This document shows, piece by piece, positions 22,080 to 33,283 of a DNA stretch of 64,000 nucleotides. The notes beneath the pieces are model-generated. The model did not search any database, had not been told where the DNA came from, and worked only from the letters and a program-made list of their open reading frames with translations. This stretch comes from Bidens hawaiensis (taxonomy: Eukaryota; Streptophyta; Magnoliopsida; Asterales; Asteraceae), in contig JAIQDT010001127.1 of assembly GCA_021521415.1 (NCBI GenBank), forward strand, positions 725,186 to 789,185, in the 5' to 3' direction. The translations under genes were made by a program, and so were the position numbers. Position 1 is the stretch's first letter. Every line of letters begins with the position of its first letter.

Positions 22080-23260
22080 ATTTAATATTAACAATATTAA
22101 ATTTTAAATTTTAAGTTAATATTAAATTTGTATTTTTTAAATAATGATATTTAGAAAACTAATAAGTAATAAAAAAGACAACGTATTTTAGAAATGGTAT
22201 TTGTTAAATACACTTTTTATTTGTTAAATAAGGTTATTTAAGAAAAGTTATTATATATTAGAAAATAAGTAATAATAAAATGAAAAGGACAGTGAGTGGT
22301 CAAATCATTCAGAAAACATTATTCACATCCGCCATTTGAAATGGCGGATGTCAAGATGACATCTTCCATTTCAAATGACGGATGTCCATTAAAATATTAA
22401 AACATGGTGTTTTTATTAAAAAAAATCTTTTTAATATTAAATTTTGTATATTTTTAAATATTGGTATTTAGAAAACTAATAAATAATAAAAAGACAAAAC
22501 TTATTTTTAAAACGTTATTTGTTAAATACACTTTTTATTTTTTAAATAAGGTTATTTAAAAAAAGTTATTATATATTAAAAGATAAATAATAATAAAAAG
22601 AAAAAGATCGTGAGTGGCCAAATCAGTCAGAAAACACTATTCACATCCGCCATTTGAAATGCCGGATGCCAAAATGATATCTTCCATTTCAAATGGCGGA
22701 TATCCATCAAAACATTAAAACATGGTGTTTATATTAAAAAAATCTTTTTAATATTAAATTTTTTGTATATTTTTTAAATACTGATATTTAGAAAACTATT
22801 AAATAATAAAAAGAAAAAACGTTATTTGTTAATACACTTTTTATTTGTTAAATAACGTTATTTAAAAAAAACGTTATTATATTAGAAAATAAGTAAATAA
22901 TAAAAAGAAAAAAGACTGGTGTGGTCAAATCAGTCTAATAACACTATTCGCATCCCTTATTTGATCGAAATGGCGGATGTCAATATGACATCTTCCATTT
23001 CAGATGACGGATGCTCATAAAAATACACTTTTACACATATGGGTAGTCTACTTTGAAATTTGTGACTGGCGGATCATCAAAATTGGCATCCACCATTTTA
23101 AATGGTGGAACACGAATAAAATATTGGTGTTTCGTCATTTGAAATGGCGGAACACCTGGTAGTCGTCCACCTCACTAGACAAGATCTGACAGGGCTACTT
23201 GTTTGTTGACATCCGCAATTTCAAATGACGGATCTCATATTTTTCTAATATAACTTTTCT
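22080..23260. repeat. ~300-bp tandem repeat with palindromic CCGCCATTTGAAATGGCGG
   Basis: Three consecutive units (about 22135-22460, 22464-22782, 22785-23040), each starting GATATTTAGAAAACTA. They continue through TTGTTAAATACACTTTTTAT to a palindrome around CATCCGCCATTT/AAATGGCGGATG (first at 22326-22350), then a second ATTTCAAATGACGGATG half. A degraded continuation with more CCATTT/AAATGG motifs runs to 23260. No ORF. The foldback is bordered on both sides by arms related to this array (20945-20990 and 22125-22200, inverted). Confidence 0.75.
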
Positions 23261-24149
23261 CTCTCCTAAAATTCATTTTATCCTTTAACTTCTTCCTATT
23301 TCAAAAAAATTTTCGTCGGAAATTGAATGTTATTATAGTTATTGAACAAAATATTTATGAGAAAATTCCCAAATTAGCGATTATTTACCAAGCTTTTTCA
23401 ATTTTAGCCCAAAACCAAAACTAATTCTCAAAATAGCCAATTATGTCGGATCCGAAGGAAACCATTCCTAATCCGACGAAATTTTTAGGCTATCCTGACG
23501 CGCCATGTGGCATGCTTTTCCGTCGGAACTGACGTTTTAAGGTTTTAGCCGGTCGATTAGCTGGACGGTTTAGTTCATGCTTTTTCAATTATGGGGATTT
23601 TGATTTTGAGTTCTAGAGTGAAATTGAACACTATGGTTGTGTTCTCGAAAACCTAAGTGATTTGTACTGTTGACTTGCATGATTTTGTGGAGAAATAATA
23701 AAGATGGATATGGAGGTTGGTTATGAAGGTGTAAGGCCCCGTTACCGGTAGCCCTACTTTCATGTTAGATTTACTCATAAACGCAGTTCTAAATATCATA
23801 GTTAATTAAAAACATTCGCGGAATAAAAAAACTTTAATAAAACATTTCATAACAATTCAAAACTTGTCTTAAACTACCAACTTGTCTTTCGAAAACTAAG
23901 TAATTAAAACATAATACGCCCTGAGCCTTCCGATGCCAGTCTCTTATTCAACGCCACGTGTCCCCTCAAGCGAGCTGCCTCATCCTACTCACCTGCGTGC
24001 ATACTAAAAGTTAGCTACGCTGAGTGAGTTCTAGTTAATCATACATTATACAATACACACAAACTTATATTCTTTCATTCATACTTTCATACTTTCTTTT
24101 GTACTAACTTGCTTTCATATCTTACGTTATAAAGAGCATTACGCCCTAC

Positions 24150-24340
24150 ATTCCTCGAGTATTATTAGGGCTCGGTACCCTCCTTCCTCGAGTATTATTA
24201 GGACTCGGTACCCTCTTTCCTCGAATATTAGTAGGGTTCGGTTCCCTAGTTCTCGAATATTAGTAGGGTTCGATTCCCTCTTCGTTACCATACAACCATA
24301 CATCATACCTCGAGTATTATTAGGGCTCGGTACCCTTTTC
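24150..24340 (-). repeat. CCTCGAGTATTATTAGGGCT minisatellite in LTR
   Basis: Five copies of a 32-37 bp unit (plus-strand reading CCTCGAGTATTATTAGGGCT then CGGTACCCT), partly degraded to TCTCGAATATTAGTAGGGTT. Absent at the equivalent place of the 1-1316 LTR, which has its own different repeat. Confidence 0.8.
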
Positions 24341-24941
24341 GTAACCATACAACCATCATTTCCTTCATTTATTAACTTTATCACGTTCATACACATAAGC
24401 ATACATATCATACTTACCTTATATATAGCGTTACAACCTGAAAGTACGTGCAATATTCGAAGATCGTTCACGTACCATCAAGCAATCATTCATACATTTC
24501 ACATTATTCACATAAGGCATACACTTATCTCTTAGGATAAGCGTATTAACAAACATATTGAGTATGCACACAGCCCTGAAAACATATCACATAAATGGGG
24601 CTAGAAACTCACCTGAATCCTGTTACGCTCTCCGTTAATCGTTATTCCCTTCTTGAGCTGTGCACGGCTAACTGTATAATATTTACATGTATCAATTAAC
24701 TACAACTACTACTACTCATGTTGTATTTCTATCTTTATATAACCCACAACGAACGGGGGTCCGGGGGCAGCGCCCCTGGCAGCGGGGTATATGGGCGGCA
24801 GCCCCTAGCAGGGTCCAAGGGGCAGAGCCCCTGGCTGGGGTCGAGCTGCCAGGTCAGCTTGGAAAAATTTTATTTCCATTAACTGTCTTAACACATTTTT
24901 CATTAGGTTTTTAATTTATTTTCTAATTTGCTAACTCCAGC

Positions 24942-25165
24942 GAACTTATCATTAAGCGAACTTAACATTAAGCGAACTTACTGTAAGCGAACTTAACGTC
25001 ATGCGAACTTATCATCAGCGAACTTGTATTAGGCGAAGTTCATAGTAGGCGAACTTGCTTACAGCGAACTTGCTGCGGCGAACTTAGTCAATCAGCGAAG
25101 TTGATCAGTTAGGCGAACTTGCTTGCAGGCGAACTTGCTTGCAGGCGAAGTTCGCTTGTAGGCGA
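24942..25165 (-). repeat. GCGAACTTA minisatellite in 3' LTR
   Basis: About 15 copies of a 14-18 bp unit with core GCGAACTT(A/G). The 5' LTR (33411-33660) has the same array with gains and losses of single units, so copy number changed after or during insertion. Confidence 0.9.
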
Positions 25166-25888
25166 AGTTGTGCAGCAGCCGCCGCTGTTCGTCCTTAATC
25201 CCCAAAATAATCATCGTTTTACCGAGAAATCCATGGGTATGGTATTTGACTAACCCGCGATCATTCCTATGGTCGTTTTGGATATGGTTTGACCCGAAAA
25301 CACGTAAAGTTTGGACCTTTAAGTTCAAAAACGTTCATTACTAGTGTTAAGGGTTCATTAATCGAGCCGTTTCCATTTTCGGGTTCATTACACTCGTATT
25401 TATCATCAAGTTTACAACTTTATGTTTCGTTTATACCCGATCTACTCTCGTTCTAAGTTTCAATGCTAAACGCTAATAAAACGTAAACTTTAAAGGGTCA
25501 AGAACATACCTTTAGTGCTCGTTTGGATCTCGTTTAACTTGTTTATGCACTCTAGATCTTGTGTAATAAAGATCTAATACCAACTAACGTTCGTTTGGCC
25601 TCAAGCCCCTCTCGTCTCTCTCGACCGTGTATACGGTGGTGTGTGGTGTGTGTGTTTTGGAGTGTGTAGAGATTTATGAAGGATGGAAATGATAGTTAGG
25701 GTTTTTGGATGGTTTAAGGGGATATTTATATCCCTTAAAGCCCATGGACCTAAGGCCCATTACCCTTAATCCATCTTAATTAATCCAAGTCCATGGTCCT
25801 TTCTTTATTAGGCATAAGTTAACTATTAACACACGATAACTAAACGCGACTTTCTTTATTTAATATTAGAATATTTTAGGATGTTACA

Positions 25889-25905
25889 AGTCTTCCCTCC
25901 TTAAA
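25889..25905 (-). other. polypurine tract of the chromovirus
   Basis: Minus strand AAGGAGGGAAGACT directly before TGTAACATCC of the 3' LTR: the plus-strand priming site of reverse transcription. Confidence 0.8.
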
Positions 25906-25931
25906 GAGGTTTCGTCCTCGAAACCTAACTA

Positions 25932-26051
25932 TCACTTAAACAAACTAGGGTAGAACTTGCGCATCTCCTCCTCAGCTTCCCAAGTAGCATCTGATCCTTT
26001 GCGATGTTTCCATATCACTTTTACCAATGGTATAACCTTGTGACGAAGTTG
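25932..26051 (-). pseudogene. C-terminal chromodomain end of the chromovirus integrase
   Basis: Minus-strand reading VIPLVKVIWKHRKGSDATWE then AEEEMRKFYPSLFK and a stop at 25932. This is the CHD chromodomain terminus that defines chromoviruses (pattern VLW....ATWE.E..M...YP.LF). Its N-terminal continuation is cut at 26051 by the nested plus-strand LTR. The remaining integrase core is not in the window. Confidence 0.88.
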
Positions 26052-28238
26052 TGTGACACCCGGTAAATTTCTCAATCCTATAAACTAAGTAATCAACCTA
26101 ATAATTAGGTGATTGTAAATATCGAGCGCGCCATGTTAGTCAGCGCGTGCATTTGTTATGTGCGCCCTGCGCGAGCGCGCCATGTTAAGAACTAGCGTGG
26201 GCATATGTTATATGCGCCATGCGCGAATGTTTTGGCTTTATGTTTTCATGTACCTTAACGTTATGATGTCTAATGGGTTGACCGTCACGCATGATGCTAA
26301 GGCGGGTGCATCCTAAATCGTTTATGCGCGTGCGGAAGGGAACTAACCTCCCCGCATGGCGGGAACATTGAGAGCTAGTTTGTCTGAAGCTCCAAGATGG
26401 AATTGACTTCAACATAACTGATCACTATGTTGAAATACCAAGACCACCTGGAGAATCTACAAATGAAACTCAATGTCCTAACTGCGAGAAGGTTACGCAC
26501 CTACCCGCAGCAAAGAAATGTCCTTCACGCAGAAAGCTATGCGCACAAAGTAATACGCGCAGAACACTTAGTCTATTCTCCAGTTGTAAGGAGATTACTC
26601 CCGCCCAAAAGGAAACAGTAGCGTGTTTCAGAGATTTTCCACTTTTTACTGTACACTAACAAAAGTACCTGAAAAAGCACACTGTAACACGAAAAGTCAA
26701 CTGTCAGCCACCCTATTCTCACCAACCCCAGACCTGCATGTCCTGACCAAATCAAATCAAAATCTTTTATCCACTACTCCACTCTTAAATAAATAATAAT
26801 AATTTCCATACTTTATCATCATTACCCCTAGATATGAAAAGATTACAATCCCCTAAAGCAAGGGATTGTGTTCCCTTGAGTTTGCCTATAAATATGTAAC
26901 CTAAATTATCACCCAAAACACACTTCAAAGAACTGCAAACTTGCACTAATCCTCTCCCAAGCATCCGTTGTTTTCATTTCCGATCCTGTTACTAGGTAAG
27001 CCGAGAATATAACCTTGAGATCTACTTTCCAACCCTTATATTCTCCTATTTCTTGATCTTAATATATATACTTCTTGTTATTTAATCGTATTCTAGACCT
27101 TCAATTCCAAGGCCAACACCAAGAAAACCCGAATCTCGATTTAAATCCCTTAACAAGAACCACAGGTGAGTCTCACAGCCCCTATTCTCGCTGTTTTCAC
27201 TGTTTTTAAACTGTTTTCGGGGCGAGGGACACGTACTTAAATAATGTTTTATCATGGTATACTTACAAGCTATACAAGCGATTGTGTTTAAATTATATTT
27301 CATGATGAGCAATGCGAGCGGTTATCTAAGGTTTTCGATGTGTGTGCGCTAGAACTCGAGTAAGTGATCACTTTACCATTGGAACTCTAAGGGTAGGGAC
27401 TGCTGGTTTGATCCACCCACTCGTAGGGGTCGCACCTCTTTGCATGGACGAGTGCCTAGTATGGTCATGGGGCAGTACTATGGGTTTGAGCCCGCTCGTA
27501 GGGGTCGCACCTCTTTGCATGGACGAGCGCCTTGTTTTCCGGCACAACGTCCGCGCGTAACCCGCGGGACGGAATTATTGATTAGCTCGTAGTGGCAGCG
27601 CCACTTTGCATGGACGAGCACATTTTCCTGAAACGTTCGCGCGTAACCCGCGGGACGGTATTACTTATTTTAGCTCGTAGTGGCAGCGCCACTTTGCATA
27701 GACGAGCACAGTTCCCAGAAATGTTCGCGCGTAAACCGCGGAACGATTTTATCAGAATATGTTGATAGAACTATGTTTTACCAAGCATGTGTTTTAATGA
27801 AGATATCAGAATTATGTTTCAGAATGATTTGTATCAAGATTATGATGCAATACGATTTATCAAGTTACTAAAACTTGTGAACTCACTCAGTTTATACTGA
27901 TTCGAATGTTTTTACGTGTCTTTCAGGAGATAACTAGGTAGCGCATGGAGTCACACTTAGAGCACCTCACGCTGAACATCTAAAACTAGTTTTTTGGAAG
28001 ATTTTAGTTCTATCCCTTCGATGCGCGTGGTTGTTCCCGCCGCGCAAGGGGATATGGCGTGGAAATCAACAGTTTTTATACTTGGATGTTTTTATAATTT
28101 TTAAACAATGTAATGTATTTGTATTAAACTTTTCATGCGCAATGAAAATCTTTGAATGTTTGCAATGGCCCGTGCTTAATTATCAATCCCCACTCGAGCG
28201 CGCCCGGCTGTTTCCGCCGCTCAGGGCCGGGTGTGACA
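26052..28238 (+). mobile_element. 5' LTR of the nested plus-strand element (2,187 bp)
   Basis: Starts TGTGACACCCGG and ends CCGGGTGTGACA, perfect 12-bp inverted termini. TATA box CCTATAAATATG near 26887. 26330-26610 is similar to 48140-48330 and 37738 of the Tat element (shared CCCCGCATGGCGGGAAC, CATAACTGATCACTATGT, CACCTACCCGCA, CTCCCGCCCAAAAG), so this LTR carries a Tat-like segment. Adjacent 5 bp on the left are AGTTG; the right-side duplication is lost. Confidence 0.85.
27416..27745 (+). repeat. ~85-100 bp minisatellite in the nested LTR
   Basis: Four direct copies containing CTCGTAGGGGTCGCACCTCT or CTCGTAGTGGCAGCGCCACT, then TTTGCATGGACGAG, and from the second copy on CGCGCGTAACCCGCGGGACG. 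Lies downstream of the TATA box, so probably transcribed. Confidence 0.85.
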
Positions 28239-28241
28239 GAT

Positions 28242-28258
28242 TGGTATCAGAGCACTGG
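28242..28258 (+). other. primer-binding site (initiator Met tRNA type)
   Basis: TGGTATCAGAGC begins three bases after the LTR end; complementary to the 3' end of initiator methionine tRNA, usual for chromoviruses and many Copia elements. Confidence 0.88.
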
Positions 28259-28463
28259 TTATAGCGAACTAGGAAAAGAAGTTTTAACCTAGACTATAAC
28301 CGTTGGGGAATCACATGAAATATTTTTCAAAGAAAATATTTTCAAAAGAAACTATACACACACTTAGGAACACGGGTCACACAGTGTAGTGAATAATGAT
28401 AACATTATGTGCTCAGAGTACATGCGCTAAGTTTGATATATTTTCATTCTCTTTTAAAGCGAG

Positions 28464-29583
28464 AATGCCTCCAACTAAAGCCAAAGGAATTACCATGACA
28501 CCCGAGGAACTCGCGGAAATAATCGCGCAAGCAATCGCAACACATGAGGCCAGCAAGGCCGAATCAAGTCAGGGTCGTCAGAATGAGACCCCAGAACCCG
28601 AATCAGGAGCCTTGGACAAAGGATGCTCCTACAAGACATTCATGGCCTATAAGCCTTGGCCATTCAAGGGTACCGAAGGGGCCATTGGGCTCTACAACTG
28701 GATTGACAAGATGGAGACAGTTCTCTCCATTAGCGGATGTAGTGAGAACCAGAAGGTCCTTTACGCGACCTGCATGTTCCAAGAAGCAGCTTCGTCTTGG
28801 TGGAAGCTTCAAACGAAAACCTTGGGGTGAGAAGTTGCTCTCCACAAGACCTGGGAGGAACTGAAGGAAATGTTGATGAGAAAGTTCTGCTCTCGCGCAG
28901 AAATTCAGAACCTACAACAGGAATTCTGGAACCACACCATGGTAGGAACGGATATCGACGCCTACAACAACCGGTTCAACGAGCTTTGCCAGTTGGTGCC
29001 AGACATGGCAAACACGGAGGAAAAGAAGATCGAGAGGTATATTTTTGGGTTACCTCCTGTTGTTAGGGTTCCGCTCAACGCCGCAGCGCCTCCAACTTTT
29101 GATGAGGCGGTAGCGCGGGCCATCACCCTTACAAGGGATACGGTCCGTGCGGGTATGTTAACTACGCGCGGAATCGAGCAGCGAACCTCTGATCCCAAGA
29201 GGAAGTGGAACTCTCACCACCGAGGGTCCGACTCCAAGCAGCCACCGTTCAAGAAGCAGGAGAGCGTAAGGGCTTACGCGATCCAAGCCGCGGAGCCATC
29301 AAGGAAAGGATACAGCGGGCCTCGCCCATGGTGCAACAAATGCAAGTATCACCACGAGGGTGAATGCGCAAGAATCGAATGCGCCAAATGTGGCAGACCA
29401 GGGCACAAGACGATGAATTGCCGTGTCAGAGAAGCTGGAGCAAGCGACAACTACTACGCATGCGGGAAGCCAGGGCATTTTAGTCGGGATTGCCCGCAAA
29501 AGGGAAACCAAGCTCGCGGAAGAGCTTTTGTGATCGGCGCAGGCGAAGCTAAAGATTCGACTTCTAAGATCACCATGGCGTGA
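28464..29583 (+). pseudogene. gag of the nested plus-strand element
   Basis: Starts at 28464 (MPPTKAKGITMTPEELAE). One frame runs to 29583 with a single TGA at 28828-28830. Capsid part: FMAYKPWPFKG, LYNWIDKMETV, WWKLQTKTLG, then WEELKEMLMRKFC and NRFNELCQLVPDMA, the Ty3/gypsy retrotransposon gag domain. Nucleocapsid part: [12 protein letters not shown], zinc knuckle [14 protein letters not shown] and a degenerate [14 protein letters not shown] that has lost its first cysteine. The protease should follow but the frame ends at the junction with the minus-strand element; the last ~15 codons are doubtful. Confidence 0.85.
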
Positions 29584-31671
29584 GATCCACATACGGTCGA
29601 ACCTAGTCTTAACTCCATGAGTGTTTTCCATCAACTCATCTTGCTGGCCATAAATCCTTTCTTTCTTTACTAACCCTTCATCTACTAACACCTCTGACTG
29701 CACCTTGATGATTTCTTCAAAAAGACTTGGGTTCATGATCAACTTGTATGACTTTACTGTTGCAAGGACTTCCTCATTCTTACGACTTAGCGCATCAGCG
29801 ACCACGTTAGCTTTACCAGGGTAGTACTTGATCTCACAGTCGTAATTCTTTATCAATTCTAACCATCTTCTCTGCCTCATGTTCAATTCCTTCTACTCAA
29901 AGAAATACTTTAAACTCTTATGACCTGTATAAATAGTACACTTAGTACCATACAGGTAATACCTCCATATATTTAAGGCATGCACTACTGCCGCTAGCTC
30001 TAAATCATGCGTCGGATAAGTACTCTCGTGGACTTTCAACTGTCTAGACGCGTAAGCTATCATCTTCCCTCGTTGCATCAACACGCAACCTAGACCTTGA
30101 TGCGAGGCATCAGCACAAACAACTAAATCCTCGTCACCATCGGGTAGAGCAAGGATTGGAGCTTGCGTGAGTCTCTTCTTTAATTCCTCAAAGGCTTCTT
30201 CTTGAAACTTTCCCCAACTGAATACTATTGACTTTCGGGTCATACCGGTCAGCGATGCGGCTATCTTGGAGAAATCTTCGATGAATCTCCTATAGTAGCC
30301 AGCTAACGCTAGGAAGCTTCGTATATCAGTCGGATTCTGCGGAGTCTTCCAATTCGTTATCGCTTCAATCTTAGCCGGGTCCACGGTAGTCCCCTCCGGA
30401 TTAATCACGTGACCTAAAAATTGCACTTCTCTTAACCAGAACTCGCACTTCGAAAACTTAGCATACAACTTCTCTTTCTTCAGAGACTCCAATACCTCTC
30501 TCAGATGCTCAGCATGGTCAGACTCGCTCTTTGAATAAATCAATATATCATCAATGAAGACGATAACCGACTTATCCAACATCGGCCGACACACCCTATT
30601 CATCATGTCCATAAATGCTGCAGGAGAATTTGTTAGACCGAATGACATTACGAGGAACTCGTAGTATCCATACCGCGTTCGGAACGCTGTCTTAGGGATG
30701 TCTGCCTCCTTCACCTTCAGCTGATGATAGCCTGATCTGAGATCTATTCGTTAGAACCAACTTGAACCTTGCAGTTGGTCAAACAGATCATCAATCCTTG
30801 GCAAAGGATATCAATTCTTTACCGTAAGCTTATTCAACTCACGATAGTCTATGCACATTCTCATACTTCCATCCTTCTTCTTCACGAACAACACTGGTGC
30901 GCCCCATGGGGAAACACTTGGTCTTATGAAACCTTTTTTGAGGAGTTCTTGCAGTTGGGACATCAATTCTTTCATTTCGGATGGCGCTAGACGGTAAGGC
31001 GCCTTCGCGACAGGCTGGGCTCCTGGTACTAAATCTATTTGGAATTCTATCTCTCGCTCCGGTGGCAACCCCGGAAGATCCTCAGGGAATACTTCTGGGT
31101 AGTCGCACACAATAGGAACATCTTTCATTTCTTTCGTCTCGGCCGTAGCGTTGACGACATACGCCAGGTAGGCACCGCACCCTCGCCTTAACAATCCTTC
31201 GGCTTTTATCATCGAAATGACATTAAGCCCATAACTTTCCTTATCACCATAAACCGTCACCGCACTACCATCCAAGGACTTTAACCTTATTATTCTACTC
31301 TTACACACTATCTGAGCTTCAAACTCAGACAACCAATCCATACCCAAAACCACATCGAACCCTCCTAAGGTCATAACATACAAGGTAACAGGAAACTCAT
31401 GTCCCTCCAATTCTATCTTGCAGTCCTTAACCATTTTCATTATTTTAACCGAAGTGTCACTAGCGGTTTCTACTATAAGATTTTCAGACACTTGGCAACA
31501 TTTCATTTTAGCTAGTTTACTAAATGGTGTGGCTACGAAACTTTTGTTTGCGCCCGAATCAAACAATACTGAAGCGGAAATACCGTTTACTAGAAACGTA
31601 CCTGTGAAGACATCTGGGATCTGCTTAGCTTGCTCCTGGGTCAGCATGTAGGCCCTGGTTCTTGGCCTAGC
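29584..31671 (-). pseudogene. chromovirus pol (protease, RT, RNase H, start of integrase), several stops
   Basis: Same frame as gag on the minus strand. Protease [12 protein letters not shown] near 31560; RT with [19 protein letters not shown] (30880), [20 protein letters not shown] and the catalytic FIDD (near 30553); RNase H with [22 protein letters not shown], a changed YTGHKSL (usual TDHKSL) and ADALSRK; then the linker up to [10 protein letters not shown] where integrase begins and is cut. In-frame stops at 30811, ~30752 and 29893 (FFE then TAG then KELNMRQRR). Loss of the RNase H aspartate and the stops make it inactive. Confidence 0.9.
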
Positions 31672-32937
31672 TTGCTAAGTATCCTTCTTCCCACTCCCTC
31701 CAGCTTCACCCTCGGCACACTCCCTAGCAAAGTGACATGTCTTACCACACTTGTAGCATGCAGGCTTAAAACTGCACTCATGAGCATAATGACCTGCCTT
31801 CCCACACTTGTAGCAAACATTCGACCCAACTCTACACTCTCCAGCATGCATCTTTCCACACTTATGACATGTATCCGAACCCTTTCCCCACCTACACTCA
31901 CCACTGTATGCCTTGCCACAAGTCTTGCACAACCTGTTCTCCCAAACTCTCGGCTGCTTGTTCTTAGGGTTCCACATCTGGGTACTGGGTCGTTTAGCAG
32001 GAGCGACCCATTTCTTCTCCTTTTTCTCGTCTCCCACCACCACATCATCCGCAGCCAGGTCTGCATAGACCATCTCTGCGAGTTCGACAGCAGAATCGAA
32101 AGTAGCAGGTTTACTTGTCTTGACTAACATGCGGACTCTCTATGGTAATCCCCTCACATAACACTTGATTCTCTTAGCCTCAGTGTTGACCATATCGGGC
32201 ACCAACCTAGACATTCGGTTGAACTCAGTGGTGTACTCACGATGTGTCATCGTCCCAGCTTTCAAGTTCAGGAACTTCATCTCCGCCCTTTCAACTTCTG
32301 CATCAGCACAGAACCTCTTCATCACTAACTCCTTCAGATCCTCCCACTTCATGGCCTTGATTTCCTCTTGACTCCTTCTTTGCTCAATCGATTCCCACCA
32401 ATACATTGCCTCATCTTCAAACGATTGGGTGGCATAACCGACAGCTTGGTCAGGACGACACTCGCTGATTCGGATAATTTTATCCATGGCGGTTATCCAC
32501 TGAAGAGTGGCGATGGCATCACCCAAACCAGTCAGCTTCGGCGGGTCACATCCTTTAAAGGACTTATAGTTGCACCCGCCTCGGCCTCTTTTCCTGTCAC
32601 CGGCTTTCATAGACCTAACTCCACTCGAGGCCTCCCTCTCTTCTTCTTCATTTCTCACACCATCACCCCCTGCCCCTCCAGCAGTCCCTTCCCGACTTCC
32701 AGCAGACCCTCCCTGAGTAATATTCTTCACAGCAGTGGCTACAGCTTGAACAATAGCTGCTTGAATTGCAGGATCCAGTTGAACCCCTTCGTTATTGACC
32801 GGACCTCCTCCAGCTGCACTCTCCTCATCCCCGATGTTGGAAGCTGTCTCAACCGAAGGTTCTTGGACACGACGAGGCCTGCCGCGTCGTCCAGTGCGAC
32901 CTCCAGCTCCAACAATGTCTCCAGTTCCAGCCATCAT
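31672..32937 (-). pseudogene. chromovirus gag with four cysteine motifs
   Basis: Begins at 32937 (MMAGTGDIVGAGGRTGRRGR) with a basic, Gly-rich start. Capsid: NYKSFKGCDPPKLTG, WITAMDKIIRISEC, YWWESIEQRR, TTEFNRMSRLVPDMV. One TAG at 32137-32139 interrupts the frame, which then continues through KPATFDSAVELAEMVYADL to the nucleocapsid with CKTCGKAYSGEC, CHKCGKMHAGEC and two classical knuckles CYKCGKAGHYAHEC and CYKCGKTCHFAREC. A TAG at 31672 separates it from pol in the same frame. The plus-strand ORFs over this interval are shadows. Confidence 0.9.
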
Positions 32938-33283
32938 ATTCTAAAAGGGAAAACACAAACATCATCACTCAAGGAACTATTTAGTACAAGGATAGTAAGG
33001 CTAACAGGTAATAACAGTGGCCAGCTGTGATTAGCTAATCACGTTACTTTTCGTGTCCTATACACTTCCCTTTATGAGTCTATTTGTGCTGGTTCTACTT
33101 AAGCAGATAGTCAAATCAAACAATCAATTATTCCTATCCCTGTCGTTCACATATCTTTTCTTTCTCATTAACATATATCATTTAATCATACACTTTACCT
33201 TACTGATCTTGCTTGAGCGACCCATGGCATTCTTGAACTGGCATCTTGTTTCTTTTCTTACTTAAATCCCATTCTCTGTTCGA
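32938..33283 (-). other. chromovirus leader; primer-binding site lost
   Basis: Non-coding leader between gag and the truncated 5' LTR. No TGGTATCAGA-like site is present, because the deletion that removed the last ~1.08 kb of the 5' LTR also removed the PBS. Confidence 0.6.

Larger units (their letters stand above)
23730..25888 (-). mobile_element. 3' LTR of the chromovirus (2,159 bp, full length)
   Basis: Minus strand TGTAACATCC ... GGGGCCTTACA. TATA box GGATATAAATATCC on the minus strand near 25723-25730. The 3' half (23730-24812) is the part missing from the 5' LTR and is homologous to 1-1316. It contains GC-rich GGGGTCCGGGGGCAGCGCCC blocks at ~24758 and ~24811. Confidence 0.9.
26052..29580 (+). 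mobile_element. plus-strand Ty3/gypsy element nested in the chromovirus (5' LTR, PBS, gag only)
   Basis: 5' LTR 26052-28238, PBS and a gag reading frame. It then stops abruptly near 29550-29583, where the sequence continues as minus-strand chromovirus integrase start. No protease, pol or 3' LTR of this element is present. Simplest reading: insertion into the integrase region, then a deletion that removed the rest of this element together with most of the host integrase. The matching GGTGATCT-type sequence at the junction may be microhomology. Confidence 0.8.

Noticed and set aside
24139..24471. 110-aa ORF with repeated NTRG/NIRE units
   Set aside because: Arises from the LTR minisatellite; no support as a gene.
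24942..25165. Regularly spaced short repeats resembling a CRISPR array
   Set aside because: Unit of 14-18 bp without unique spacers, inside a plant LTR and duplicated in the partner LTR.
28240..28262. tRNA-like sequence after the LTR
   Set aside because: Only the 12-nt complement of a tRNA 3' end (primer-binding site); no cloverleaf or A/B boxes.
31630..33030. Two long plus-strand ORFs (165 and 220 aa) over the chromovirus gag
   Set aside because: Antisense shadows of the minus-strand gag with its zinc knuckles; no motif, Ser/Pro-rich composition reflects the opposite frame.
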